Positions 28,335 to 40,364 of a stretch of DNA of 64,000 bases are shown in pieces (positions within the stretch are counted from its first letter, which is position 1; the number at the start of each line of letters is the position of its first letter). The position numbers and the translations under genes were made by a program. The DNA comes from Pythium myriotylum (lineage: Eukaryota > Oomycota > Peronosporomycetes > Pythiales > Pythiaceae). The stretch spans positions 2,604,001-2,668,000 of the forward strand of contig JALJCQ010000009.1 in NCBI GenBank assembly GCA_023091665.1, written 5' to 3'. A model generated the notes under the pieces. That model ran no database searches, was not told where the DNA came from, and worked only from the letters and a program-made list of their open reading frames with translations.

Positions 28335-29346
28335 ATGGCCGCTCTCACCATGGTCAAGGGCAAGTACAAGTACATGCCTCTGAGCGAGGCCAACGTCAAG
28401 CCGCTCATGGTCTCGGCCTTCGACGGGCAGAACATCTACGTCGCGTCGCCCGTGGCGGCGGCGCCCGCGGCCGCCGAGCCCAAGCTCGAGGCGCGCTTCT
28501 GCATGGGCAACTACCTCGGCGGCGGCATCGCGGGCGTCGTGAACGAGGCCTACGACAAGCTGCTGCGGCGCCACGTGGCCGTCAAGATGCTCAACCCCGT
28601 GGGCTACAAGCTCTCGACGCCCTCGGTGCTGCGCCGCGGCGAGATCGTGCGCAAGGGCGTGCCGCTCACGGGCGCGCTGCGCTCGCTCGCGCCCGAGCAC
28701 GTCTTCTGGGTCAAGCTCCCGGCCAAGCGCGAGCTCGTGGCCTGCTACGTGGACGCGCGCCACCACGCCGCGGGCGCCGTCACCACGGCCATGCTCAAGG
28801 AGCTCACGCTCGACATGTGCGTCGCGCTCTGGCAGCTCGACGCCGACGAGGAAGATGCGCGCGAGGCGCCCGCCCCGAGCGCCGCGCGCGACCGCCGCCA
28901 GCCGCAGCACGGCGAAGAGACCAAGAGCTCCACGCCCGCGAGCGGCTCGCCGCGCCAGGACGACGACGACGACCTCATGATGATGCTCGACGGCGAGGAA
29001 CGCGTCCAGCTCGGCGACGCCGTCTACACCATCCCGGCCGTGCCCGCCAAGTTCCAGGCCTTCCGGCAGAGCCGCAAGTCCATCTACCGAGAGATCGCGC
29101 ACATGCACAAGCTCACGGGCAACTCGGTCTCGGGCCACATGGACCACGGCGGCCACCCGAACGTGCTCAAGCTCCTCGACGTGCTCGAGTACATCCAGCC
29201 CTCCAAGAGCACCATCTTCCTCGTGCTCGAGCTCGCGGCCGGCGGCGAGCTCTTCGACCGCATCCGCTCCGAGAACGGCATCGACGAGAGCGTCGCACGC
29301 AGCTACTTCACGCAGCTGCTCGCCGGCGTGCTCTTTTGCCACCAGC

Positions 29347-29381
<35 letters not shown>

Positions 29382-30263
29382 CTGCTGCTCAGCGACGCCG
29401 ACGTGCTCAAGATCGCCGACTTTGGGCTCTCGGCCCACTTCATCGCGGCCGTCAGCAGCGGCGGCAGCGGCGTCTCGGCCTCGGCCGACGACGACGGGCG
29501 CGGCGCGCTGCCCGAGCTCGACGACGACGACCTCGAGAGCAGCTTCATGGTGCCGGCCGCGCGCTTCCGCCGACTCAACTCGATCGTCGGCTCGCCGCAC
29601 TACGTCGCGCCCGAGGTCCTGCAGAACGCGCGCTACGGCTACGATGGCCGTAAGGCGGATATGTGGTCGGCCGGCGTGATCCTCTACGGACTGCTCGTCG
29701 GCTCGCTGCCCTTCGGCAAGGAACTGCCGACGTGTCCGCGCTACCTCAAGTTCTGCGAGTGGATCCGCTCGCTGCCGTGCGACCCCCAGACCGGGCGGCT
29801 CGTGTACGAGGCGTCTATTTATCAGGCCGCGGGCACGCGGATACCGTCGTCGTCGTCTCCACGATCCATCTTCTCTCCTCCTGCATCCACTACGACTACA
29901 TCGTCCTCCACTACTTCGACTGAGCCGACGCTGAGTATGACTCCCACCGAAGACGACCTCATGGGGTGCTTCCGCCCTGCCCAGGTGCACCCTAACTGCC
30001 AGCCACAAGCCCACCTCGCGCAGCCTCCTCCAAACAAACCGTACGAGATCACGGCCTCGGGAGCCGTGAGCGTGCTGCCCAACGGCGCGTCGAGTGGACG
30101 TCGCGGCAGTCGCGTGGTCTCCTTCCCCTCGTGGCTCTTCCCATCGAAGCTCTCTCCGCAGGCCGTGTTCCTCATGGCGTCGCTACTGCATCCCGAGCCA
30201 GGCAAACGGTTCTCATGTGAAGACGCGTGCCGATCTGCATGGGTAGGAAGTCTCTCGCTGTAG
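28335..30263 (+). CDS. Ser/Thr protein kinase, CAMK/SNF1-like, with large insertions
   Basis: 642 residues, one exon. Glycine loop at 58-69 (GNYLGGGIAGVV), ATP Lys84 in AVKML, alpha-C Glu253 in YREIAHMH, catalytic VHRDLKPEN (Asp344), Asp362 in DFG, APE at 425-427 and the ADMWSAGVILYGLLVGSLPF block. All key catalytic residues are kept, so it should be active. Lys84 and Glu253 are 169 residues apart, where about 15-20 is usual; the insert holds an Asp/Glu-rich segment. A further ~50-residue acidic insert splits DFG from the GSPHYVAPE activation segment, and a Ser/Thr/Pro-rich insert breaks the C-lobe before the last helices (PQAVFLMASLLHPEPGKRFS). Substrates unknown. First-half codons are extremely G/C-rich. 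Confidence 0.88.
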
Positions 30264-30435
30264 CTTTTCGTGCAGGTGTGCTCCAAGCATCAAGCGACTC
30301 CCACAGGCAGTCGATCTTTTATTTCTTCAAGTCGCGTGTTCCCTCTGTGCCATACTATCGAAACAACAAACAACCTTCTCCCCGTAGAATATCACTCCAC
30401 CCCCAAACGAACAAATGTATAACGTTATCACACTC

Positions 30436-33400
30436 TCACTTAGAGCTTTTCGATATTTGCTCCTTCAGTTTGGCTACGACGACTGCATTCGACTGGGTGA
30501 AGCTGGTCACGTCCATCACGTTCACGTTAGGAGCTTTTCCACACTGTTGCCGGCAGGCGTCCACAGTTCCTCGAAACTCGTCAGCAGGCAACGAAAGGTT
30601 CATCGCAAGGAACAGCTCGTCCAAGCGTGCGATAGGGATACTCATGATCATTGGTGGGGCTTCATTCTTCTTCTTAGCGAAATGCAGCCTGGAATTCAGC
30701 TTAGTTGGAGACGACACCTCGCCAAGTTTGTCAAATGCCAACCGGACTCGCTCGTAAATGATCTTGGTATCCGCCAAGTCAGCCATGGAATGGGCAAGCT
30801 GTCGTTCTGCCCTCGCACGATTGACCGTTCGCATTGCTCGGCGACGTCTGTAGCGAGCTTGAATCTTCTTGGCGGCCTCTAATCGATTCATTGCGTCTTC
30901 TTCCGCTTCAAACTGCTTTCGACGCCGCAAGTCGTCCTCCTCGGCTTGCTTGACTTGCCAGCGGCGGAACATCTCGTAGGCGTCGTACTTGGCAACAAGC
31001 TCTTCGTCGTACTCGCGAACACGTCGTCCATTTTTTGTGGTCGTCTTAGAAAACAAAGACGGGTCTCGAGCTTTGTCAACAAGCTTTTTGCGGTTCAGCA
31101 TATCCTGAAACAGCTCCATCGACCCTTTCTTGTGAGGGTTAGCTGCGATCGCGCGGAGATAATACGGGACCGATTCTTCAAACTGATTGAAGAGCCACTG
31201 AAGGCATGCAGCGTAATTGAGATTGCTCTCACCATCGTGTGGGTTTTGGAGCATTGATTGTCGAAAAAAGCCCAGAAAAGCCAGCTTGTACTTGACAATT
31301 TGGCGATCAAGAGCTTTCGCTCGGAGAATCATGTCCTCAACGAGCGATACATCATCTTCTTGCGTTACATAGAGAAAGATACCGTAGGAAAAGAGAATAA
31401 ATGGGACATCCGGACCACGCTGCGCCATTGTTCGCATTAACCGACCATATAATGGTCTCGCGCGATCGTAGTCATGCTGAATCGCATGAAGAAATAGCAC
31501 ATAATTACCCATCTTCACAATATTAGTAGGATCTTCGAGATAGTCTTGCTCCGACGTTTTCATCAGGCGCACTGCCTTCATGATGATACGAAAGGAAATT
31601 CTGGCTTGACGTGCTCGCCACAGGCTCTGCAGTCGAATTGCCGCTAGTTTCATCTGTTGTGTATAACCCCAACGGAATAGCTGGCACCGCTCGTGGAACA
31701 TCACTAAGTCATGCGCTTGCCATTCCTTCGGTTTCTCCCAAGTACATGACCTAGTGACCTGATGGCAATAAAAGAACACACCAGGAAACTCGAGTGGTAG
31801 CTCCATCTCATCCCAGACTTTGTATCTCTGTCTGACAACGGCACGACGACGAACTTGTTCCCATGCGAAGTACCCCTTTGGACCGTGTTTCTGGATAACA
31901 CGCTCGCGGTAAGCAATTCGCCGAGCTTGGTGATCACGGAAGAGACGCTGAATTTTTACAGCTGAAACCCTCTTCAGTCGATGTTGCACCCTGTCGAGAT
32001 GTAAGAGCTCTCGCTCAAGTTTGCGTGACACATATCCACGCCATAGAGCCTGAATCTTGGTCGCACAAGCGTGCTCACGTCGCTTTAATGCAGCCTCACG
32101 ACGAGCTCTCCGTCCGCGGAAGGCGCGCTGCAAATCGACAGCGCACTTGTTCTCAAACAAAAGCAAGCGTACCAATCGCTTCGTGCGCCGTGCACGGAAA
32201 TGCCGCTGGATGGAGGTCGCGGCAAGAATCTCGGCTCGCACCTTAGCACTCTCAGCTTCGAACTCTTCAAAGAAGCGCATGTACTCCATAGCCGAGGCAC
32301 TGGTATCAGTTGAGACTTTGCGAATCTTTTGCCGTAATTGTTGATGTCGCTTTGAGTTTTGAACCACATCCTGAAGCAAGCTGTAGTCAATGTGTGGTAC
32401 TGCCGAACGCAACTCTCCCGTCCTCTTATTATGGTACATGTAATGGACCCCAACTCCAGCGCGTGGCTTATGCCCTGTTTCATCTGCGTTAGCATCGTCT
32501 CCAATGGTGTCAGGATGCTCTCGCGATCGCATTGCCACGCCACTTCCTCCACTGCGTGTCACCTCCCACAACTCGCCCAATGCTGCGTCAAACTCAATTG
32601 GTGTTTCCCACGTGCAATAAGTCGCCCCACTCTGCGGCGACGGGCATGCAAAAAACGAATACTCGGTTTCAGCATCGACGTAGTGCGTCCACTCGGCCAA
32701 TGACCCCATCTTAAATGCTAACGTGAGAGCTCTGCCCCACTCCTCTTGTGTTCTTTCGGGAAAACCATCCCCATCTTCGTTATCTGGACTTACATCAACT
32801 GCTGCGTCTCCAGAAGACTCATAAGTTTGATTGACCGGCTCAGCTGCAAAATAGTGTTTGATGTACTGGACAACAGCCCTCTGCCCCACCATTCTTGCCA
32901 TACCAAGCGGTGTTTTTCCTTCATAATTCTTTATGTTCATGTCGGCGCTGTATTCGACAAGCAACTTCAGCGTATCGACCGCACCTTGGCGAGCGGCGAT
33001 GTGTGTCGGATGATTCCCCAGTTTGTTTGCTACGATCAATGCGCCAGACTTGAGCAGGAGAGATGTACATCCAAGACGACTATTTCGATCGCAACACACG
33101 TGGAGAGCCGAGTCTCCATCCGTATCTTTCACATTCACATCGACGTCGTACATTATCAATAACTCAACGATCACCGGTGACCCTCCTTCTCCAACACAAA
33201 CAGCGAAATGGAGCGGTGACCGACCGAAGTAGTCCTTCTCGTTAGGATCTGATCCGTTCTCCAGAAGGCAGCGTACGGCATCGATGTTTGCATTGTTAAT
33301 CGCGTAAATAAGTGGCGTGTACCCATCGTCGTCGCGAAGATTCAACTGGTTTGGAGCCAGCTCGTGTAAACTCAAATGGTCAATCAACACTCGGAGACAA

Positions 33401-36400
33401 TCGATCAAGCCACGTCCCGCGCAAGTGTGTAGAAGTCGAAGTGTGTCACGAGAGTTTGACGAATTATCAAAGCCACGACTATCAAGAAGAACGCGGAGTG
33501 TATTGGCGTGGTTGCTTTCAACGCAAAGTTGTGCGGCGTTCAAACCTGCGATGGACCTTGCATCTGTGTTCGCGCTTTTTTCGAGCAACATTTCGGTAGC
33601 TTCTGTTTGCCCTAATGCAGCGCTTAATAGAAGCGGAGTGATCCCTAGCTCGTCTGTGGCCTCGTGCCAAGCATTGTGGTCAATCATGTACGCAGCTAAA
33701 GCCACGCGATCTTGAATCGTTCGATGGGTGTCAGTATCACCGCCAAATCCCGTAAGGGTGGGTGGGATGTTGGCAAGTAGCAAATGCAATGGTGTTTGAC
33801 CGTGGACATTCGTGTAGTTGATATCCATTTGGTGGCGCAGGCAAAGCTTGACAATTCGTTTGTGGCCGGCAGCAGCGGCCATGTGAAGAATTCCATTCCG
33901 TTCTTCATCAACAACGTACCAGAATCCCATCTTGAGCGCGCGTTGAGTCGCGGTGAAGTCGCCTTTGTAAGCCGCAAGCAGGATGGTTTCGGCTCGTGTC
34001 TTTTCAGCAAGTCTACGCGCCTGTCGCTGCCGCCAGATTGTCTGTAGTCTTTTTGCCGCATTAATCTCCCATCGTAGTTTGCGAACCTCCTGGCGCCCCA
34101 GATAACCTCGGAAGACTCGTTGGATCTTCACTGCGGCACGATAACGTTCAGCGAACACGCGGAACACGACTTGACAGCGATGCCGCCTGAACTGGCGCTG
34201 GATGAGAAGCGCGCTTTTGTACTGCTTCATTAGAAATGCTGCTCTCTTGTCGCGCTTTCGTTGCCGATAATCAGCAAAGCCGTCAAAAACTACTTCTTTC
34301 GCGCGTCGTCTCCGCCTTTTCTCTATCTCCTTAATACCTCGAGCTTGAAGCAAGTGCCAGCGCCACATTCTAAAGCAGTCGCGGAGTGTCCGACCTTGTA
34401 TTCTGCGCAGCAGTGCCTCACTTCGAGCATCTTGCTGAGCTTTCTGTAAGCGACGTCGCGTAGCGTATCGCCTCCCCAAACATCCGCGGAAATTCTTTTG
34501 AATTCGCACAGCTGCGTGCATCCGCTTACGCTGTGTTTGCAGTACCTGTCGAGCCAGTCGACCTCGGTACACGTGCTGAACCATGACAACCGCTTCAAGA
34601 CGGCGTTGCTTAGAGGATTGATCGTAGCCAACCCATTGCTGAAACCAGTATGTGAGTCGTCGCTGAAGTATCACCTCGAGATTTGCCTTCAATCTCAGTT
34701 GATTATCAGCCCACTGTACCCACCAATAGAAGACACGATGGACTTGGCGAGCCTGGATTTTCTGGAGATATCGCTTGGCAATCTTGCTACGCTTCTTGTT
34801 CATCTGAGCAACTTTGCGCAATCGAAGTACCTCCAGTCGCCGGCGGAATGCATGCTGTATTGTGCGTGCAGCTTGGTTAATATGCTTGAAAGCCACGAGG
34901 TGGTGGCGCCAGCGTATGAACTGAAACTTGAGAAAAAGTCGATTTGCATTCCTCTTCCGAATTCTTGTCACCAAAAAAGACCTCCATTTGAAGAAAATAC
35001 GCAGCTGGAGCTTCTTCTTGCGCTCCACGTCTCGTTGTGCGATTTGTTCGTGACGCATTTTTTCGAGTAGTTGCTGCTGTTTCTGAACGATTGCACAACG
35101 CGCAGCTTCTTCTTGCTGTTGTTTAGCCTGCATCCGTGTTTGGTGACGCTGCATATCCTTGTCCTGAAGAGCTTCATGACGCTTGCGATCCATGAATTCA
35201 TTCTGTTTCTTTATCTCATGCAATCGAATCCGTTCGTGCAGTTCTTCTTTCGCTTTTTGCTTAATCTCTCTAGCTCGCCGACGCGCCCTAAATGCTCGCT
35301 GTATCTTGATCACCATTCGAAGTTGAAGCTCCTTCATTTGTTCCTTCCAGGGCTTGGATAGCATAGATGCAGCCTTGATTTCAATGTCGTGCTTTCGCTG
35401 AAATCTTGCTATTTGTGCGGCAAAGCGACCAACTACGGATGGTAGTTCTTTCACACCCTTCGCAAATTCGTTGTGACGCACTTCTCCTCCAGCTGCAGAT
35501 GGTTTTATGGGCTTATTGGGAGACGCTGAAGTCACTTCCTTCCACACATCATTCACCAAAATCTCAGCTGTTGCTACCTGCTCCTTGATGTGATCAAGTT
35601 CTTGTTCCATCAGAGTAATCTGATTTCGGAGCAATCGCAACTGGGTACGGTTTTTATTGTCTTCAGTATTGCTTCTCTCGAGTCGCAGCATGTCGATCCT
35701 CATGTTTCGCAATGTTCTTTCTCTCTCACTGTATAGAGCAGTAAGCTTCCCAATCTTTGCATCGCTTGCAATAGTTTCTCGTAGGCGAAGAAGGCCTCGC
35801 AGTGATTCACCTAATCTAGCATTGACGCGAAGGATGTTAGAGTGAAAACGTTGATGACCGCCAAGACGAGCGTACCGTCGTCCTTGTATTTAAACTGGGC
35901 AATAATGTCTTCTGCTATATTCCGAAATTCATCCACACTCCAGACGAGCAAGTGCTCGGCCGAAACTTCGTCTCGGTGATCAAAAAGCATTCGCATCTTC
36001 TCAGTCGTGATGTAGTGGGCTAGAACTACCGGTGCCACCAACGGTCGGGTTAGAGAGACCCCAGAATTAAGGGCAACATTGTGGGTAAAGAATCGACGCC
36101 ATAGCTGTTCACATCCATCTCGGGTTAGATAAACAGCTTTTGAGCCGTCAGGTAGCAGAGGATGCGGAGTGAGATGGACCATTTCGGCAGGAATGTATTT
36201 TTTCGCCGTGGTCGATGAATGCGCCAACTTGGTCTTCGCTCCGAGCTGAAGATCGAACTCTTGCTGGAGAACGGACCGCAAGAATATGAAGAACAGTAGA
36301 GTGTCGTCGTCGTAAATCTCTCGCACAAACATCGAGAACATCGCGACGGGTGCGAAACTATTAAGTGTGGCTTCCATGTTATACATGAGGTCGAGGCACT

Positions 36401-37304
36401 CTTGATCCGCGAGATGCGCGAGTCCAAGCACGTGATCAATATGCCTTCTCACGAGGTGAGGCATCACTAGCCGCTGCTTAAGGAGTCTTGATGGAGAGGA
36501 ACCTTGGACTTCTGGCTCTGCGATAGAACATTCGTCACGAGAAACTGTCCCAGACCCTGTGTTCCTTCCTAGAATGAAGGTGTCAGTCAGAGCATCATAT
36601 ACATCTTCGACGAGATGGAGCAACCAGTTGATGGGGCGAACGCGAGGGGCCAAAGACGCGAGTCGTGCGCGGTCGATCGAGGCGAAGAGCCGAGGGTATC
36701 GGAGCCGGAGTGTATCGTTCGTAATTTTCGGGCGCTTACCGATCGGCGCTTCATCTGTAGCACTCAGCTGGCTGTCAGAGTGGCGGCGTGTTACTCCACG
36801 GTGCGTCGAATTCTGCGATGGGGTCTCTTGGTTCTGACTCGCTAGATCTGTCTCCGGGGGCAATTTTGACGGCTTTCCACGTCGTTTATCGTTCGGAGTC
36901 GGAATCTCGAGCAGCTTGTCTGCACTCGGAGATGTCGATCTCTCCTTCGCGACAGAAGCCGCCAGCGTCGCAGTGCCCTCCTGTAGAAGCCCTCGCTGCC
37001 GGAGCTGAACGTTGATATACTCGATCTTGTCGAGATACGGCAGCAGCATCTTCTTCTGTTCCAGAGTCTCGATGCTCATACGCTCCACTGGCGGCGTCGG
37101 AACGGCTTTGCCATCTTCTAATTCATAGATACTCGCGTTGTTGGAGCGAGCGTCGGCTCCATCGCGCAGTTTCTCCGACGAAGGAAACGCCGGTTTGCGG
37201 AGCGCCTTCGCGCGGTCGCCGCGCAGCTGCTTCGGCGGCTTGGCGGCTGCGGCTGCTGAATCCGAGAGATCGTCGTACGGTGACCGCTTCTGCTTCTTCG
37301 TCAT
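30436..37304 (-). CDS. Very large IQ-motif / ankyrin / WW / TPR-like protein
   Basis: Modelled as two exons, 35876-37304 and 30436-35810, joined by a 65-bp intron (35811-35875; GTACG donor, CTCTAAC branch-like site, GATTAG acceptor, phase 1); 2,267 residues. Exon 1 encodes a Lys-rich start and a helical domain (about 240-470). Exon 2 opens with a coiled coil, then many IQ motifs (for example IQRAFRARRRAR, VQHVYRGRLAR, IQRVFRGYLGR), about eight ankyrin repeats (near 32830-33930), two WW-like elements (CTWETP and CTWEKP), more IQ motifs (near 31980-32230) and a TPR-like helical segment (near 31090-31560). IQ motifs bind calmodulin, and this makeup suggests a flagellar or cytoskeletal scaffold. 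The 37304 start is the first ATG of the frame. If the intron is not real, the locus is two genes with stops at 35811 and 30436. Confidence 0.75.
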
Positions 37305-37900
37305 CGTCTTGTGCACCTCCTACACATTCTTAGAGCCCCATGATCTTCGCTTCCATATTCGTCTTGCGCCGCTTCGATATACTGACTAGGTATGTCATTC
37401 TCGCGAGGTACTTACAGTGATGTGGGAAATACTGACTCCCGGTGCTCTTACTGAGTTGTGCGGCTGCCAGACAGGCATCATGTGCGACGTGGTTCGCGAC
37501 GACGATGACGCCATGCTGTCGCATGCTTGACGACGTCACGCTGCGGCGAGAGCTGCTTCGCCCGAGCTGAACTCAGTCGGGTCGCGAGTAGCTACATTGG
37601 AGGCATGCAATAGCAATTGAGAGGATGTAGGGTGCTTTGGAGGGCAGGTTGTTTATTTAGTCTATTTGAGCACAGATGCGTTGGGCGTGCGCATTCCCCG
37701 CGTGCAGCCTCGTGGTTCGAGAGATGCAAGCTTAGGCAGCATCGACGCGCTGAGGAGAACTCGCGCGTCGAGCCAGCCCGAAAGGAACGCACCGGCCGGC
37801 CCGCCGTGTGCCAAATACGCAAATCTTCTTCTTCTTCGTGAACTAATGGAACATCACGAGCGTGCGCCGCTCGGTCTTGGCTCTTGCGAGAGGAGACGAC
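37305..37900. other. Intergenic, upstream of IQ/ankyrin gene
   Basis: Nearly 600 bp. Short minus-strand frames at about 37330-37540 contain a plausible GTAAGT splice donor, so they may be an untranslated first exon of the IQ gene. I could not support a separate protein. Confidence 0.45.
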
Positions 37901-38170
37901 TTACAGGCCCTTGGACTTGTTGACGACGTTCTCGTAGCGGGTGGCGAACCAGCGGCGGTGCGACTGCCAGTTGGCGCCGACGGTCTCGTCATACTTGAGC
38001 GAGTTGGTGCGGTTGGCCTTGCTCCAGTTGACGTCCGGGTGGCCCGTGAGGTAGCGCACGCACTGGAAGGTGCAGAGGCCCGAGGCCACGACGCACGTGA
38101 CGAGCACCGGGTAGGTGCCCTTGTCGCCCAACCAGCGCTTGACAGTGGAGGCACGAGCAGCAGGAGACAT
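37901..38170 (-). CDS. NDUFA4/B12D-like small mitochondrial membrane protein
   Basis: 89-residue protein starting MSPAARASTVKRWL at 38170. One membrane span at about residues 20-41 (PVLVTCVVASGLCTFQCVRYL) is followed by the family motif G-H-P-D-V-N-W-x-x-x-N-R, which corresponds to the NPDVCWDRNN segment of NDUFA4/MLRQ and B12D proteins. These are single-span subunits or accessory factors of respiratory complexes I/IV in the inner membrane. An in-frame extension upstream has no Met codon and is not expected to be translated. The length (about 80-90) suits the family. Confidence 0.85.
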   Translation of the reverse strand: MSPAARASTVKRWLGDKGTYPVLVTCVVASGLCTFQCVRYLTGHPDVNWSKANRTNSLKYDETVGANWQSHRRWFATRYENVVNKSKGL

Positions 38171-39092
38171 CTTGGAGGAGGGGGCTTGGACTGGAGATGC
38201 GGAGTTTCCGAATGAGCTCCTGGGCCGTCGAGAAGGAACGAAGGGGGGGAACGACGGCGGGCCGACGCCGACCACAGGACCAACCCGACGAGCGAAAACG
38301 GTGCTGACGTCAGACGATTGGATAGAGAGATACCCTGTTGAAAGCGATTGTCAAACTATTCAGTAATTGCTCGTGAAAGACCTGTGGAACATGATGCATG
38401 TCTCGTGTCCGCGAGGTTCTGATTGGCTGACGTGGTGACTTCGGATTTCCCCCTGTCGCTCCATGGGGCAAACTGGATAGATCCACTGAGTCAGAGGCAG
38501 ATTCGCGTGGGAATGGGTGGATGACCTTTGGTGGCGAGGGAGAATGGGGGCCCGCGTGGGGCTGGGTCTATGCGACGACCAAGCGGAAACTAGCATGTCA
38601 AACCAGCCGGGGATGGACGAAATGACTGGCGTCGAGTATGCCGGGGCGTCCAATCGGAACTTCATGCCGAATGGTGACACGCTCCCGTGAGCAGTGGAGG
38701 ATGGGGAGAGGCCTCGCGATTGGCCCTGGGCGAAGCATTCTGGAGAGATGCGGACACGTGGAAAGGGTACCCGATGCCATATTGCCATGGGTATGGTTAC
38801 CATAGATCGTGGGAGCAATCGTGGGGTGGAGATGGCAGGTCAGGATACAGGAAGCGTCGGGAGGAGGTGTCGTAATGAAATGGGCGTTTAACAACTCAGA
38901 CATGAGGCCGCAGCTCCATGCAGCAGGCCCGAATGCCTTCATTCACATCCGCGTAGTGGCTGCGTGGCTATACGCCTCAAGCAGATCTGTATGGAGAATT
39001 GTATGGGGAAGGCGGCAGAGACACGCTCATGCCCGGAGCATGAAATGGAAATGGACACCACGACAGCGGAGGACGACAGAATTACGATTCAA
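38171..39092. other. Intergenic, no gene seen
   Basis: About 920 bp, the second largest gap. Holds CCAAT-type elements in reverse orientation (ATTGG near 38318 and 38421) upstream of the NDUFA4-like gene and small palindromes near 38777-38810. Several open frames cross it in several directions, none with protein-like composition. Confidence 0.55.
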
Positions 39093-40022
39093 TTACGCCA
39101 GAGCAGCTACGGGCGACTCGGAGGAGGATGCGGCGGCGCTGACGGCGATCATGAGCGTGCTGGTGGCCGTGTCGATAGTCGTGGTGAGAGTGGGGAGCGT
39201 GGTGGTCGACGCCTCGTCGTCGTCGTCTTCGTCGATTCCTCTCTCCTGAGCCAATAGCGAGAGCACGCGTTTCTTCTCAGCATCGATGATCTCCTGCTCG
39301 TACTTCTCGTGGCTCATGAACAACAGCGGGAACATGCCGAGGATACAGCCGAGTGTGATGCCGCCGGCTGACGCGACGAAGTTGCACCAGTGCGTGATGG
39401 CCATGCGGGCCTGAGCTCTCGACAGAAGCGGGTCGGGAATGCCCGCTCGCCGCACGAACGACTCGATGACGCCGCCGAGACTGAGCCCGACGACGTTTGC
39501 GAATGTGTTGCCGAGCGCTGCCGCGAAGAGCATGGAGAAGTGGTACGCCTCGTGGAAGTGGTCTTCGATCAGGTCGCCAGCCGCGAGCATGATGATATTA
39601 TCCACAAACCCAAAGCCGATGAACGGGATGGCCGAGCCCAGCATCACAAGCTTGAGCTGGTAGTTGGTCGGACGCTGCGTCGAGTCGTTGTCTGGGTGGG
39701 AGCGAGGCGTCTTGAGGCTGAATCGCGACGTCAAGAAAGTTCGAAACTCTTGCGGATTCAGCAAGCCGTCCTTGTCCTTGTCGGCCTCGCGAAAGAACTG
39801 CTCCACGTCGTCGTTGAAATTCCGGTTGCTCTGCAACACTCGCGCGACTGTTAGATATCGCTGGTTCATGCTTAACGCATGGAACTGCTTGACTACGGCA
39901 CCCACGACGTCTTTCCGTGACGGGCTTGTCGGCGGCCTCTTCATACCCATGGACGACGGTGCCGTACGCGCCGAGCGCTTGCGTACTCGTGACGTCGTGA
40001 TCGCTCGCCGGAAGAGCCTCAT
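39093..40022 (-). CDS. TMEM65: TMEM65-like mitochondrial membrane protein with an N-terminal EF-hand
   Basis: 309 residues, single exon. An Arg-rich mitochondrial presequence (MRLFRRAITTSRVRKRSART) leads to a helical region and one canonical EF-hand loop, Asp81-Lys-Asp83-Lys-Asp85-Gly ... Asn89 ... Glu92. Residues 125-235 are the TMEM65 domain with three membrane spans: GSAIPFIGFGFVDNIIMLAAGD, then F-A-A-A-L-G-N-T-F-A-N-V-V-G, GG-x-I-E ... GIPDPLLS-x-AQ and FVASAGGITLGCILGMFPLL. In animals TMEM65 is an inner-membrane protein required for sodium-dependent mitochondrial calcium efflux. Animal TMEM65 is not known to me to contain an EF-hand. The acidic, Ser/Thr-rich C-terminal tail (after 260) is lineage-specific. 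Divergent from the armadillo gene at 40365. Confidence 0.88.
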   Translation of the reverse strand: MRLFRRAITTSRVRKRSARTAPSSMGMKRPPTSPSRKDVVGAVVKQFHALSMNQRYLTVARVLQSNRNFNDDVEQFFREADKDKDGLLNPQEFRTFLTSRFSLKTPRSHPDNDSTQRPTNYQLKLVMLGSAIPFIGFGFVDNIIMLAAGDLIEDHFHEAYHFSMLFAAALGNTFANVVGLSLGGVIESFVRRAGIPDPLLSRAQARMAITHWCNFVASAGGITLGCILGMFPLLFMSHEKYEQEIIDAEKKRVLSLLAQERGIDEDDDDEASTTTLPTLTTTIDTATSTLMIAVSAAASSSESPVAALA

Positions 40023-40364
40023 GCGATTCGAGTCGGTTTGCGAAATGGATCGCTGTCTCTCACGGAGCCATGGAGGCTATTGTCGTCGCGAGCGGTGCAT
40101 GATGAGATCACACCGATGAAAATCCAGAGCATGCACCCACCCCCTCATCAATACTTTTACCGGAGGATAAGATCGAGATCGTGTATCTGATACGCTCGAT
40201 TTAGATTGTGGTCTGCGCGGCGACCAACGGCACAGAGGAGAATCAAGGAGAAGGGCACCGCTGTTTATAAACAGCGCTTGGAATAGCAGCGATCCGTGAT
40301 GTGAGAACGCTTTGAATCCCTCGTGCGTGGCGCTGAGCCGATCACATCAAGCCTCACAAAGGGA
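40023..40364. promoter_or_regulatory. Divergent intergenic, TMEM65 / armadillo gene
   Basis: 342 bp between start codons. A TTATAAACAGCGC segment at about 40264 is the only TATA-like sequence noticed. No gene supported. Confidence 0.4.

Noticed and set aside
28031..30014. Long open frames overlapping the kinase in other frames and on the other strand
   Set aside because: They are Arg/Ala- or Val/Glu-rich translations expected from very G/C-rich codons; the kinase frame carries all the conserved motifs.
37330..37539. Small minus-strand protein or recombinase fragment (IVVANHV segment)
   Set aside because: Too short, no family motif beyond a chance resemblance, and it lies where a leader exon of the IQ/ankyrin gene would be.
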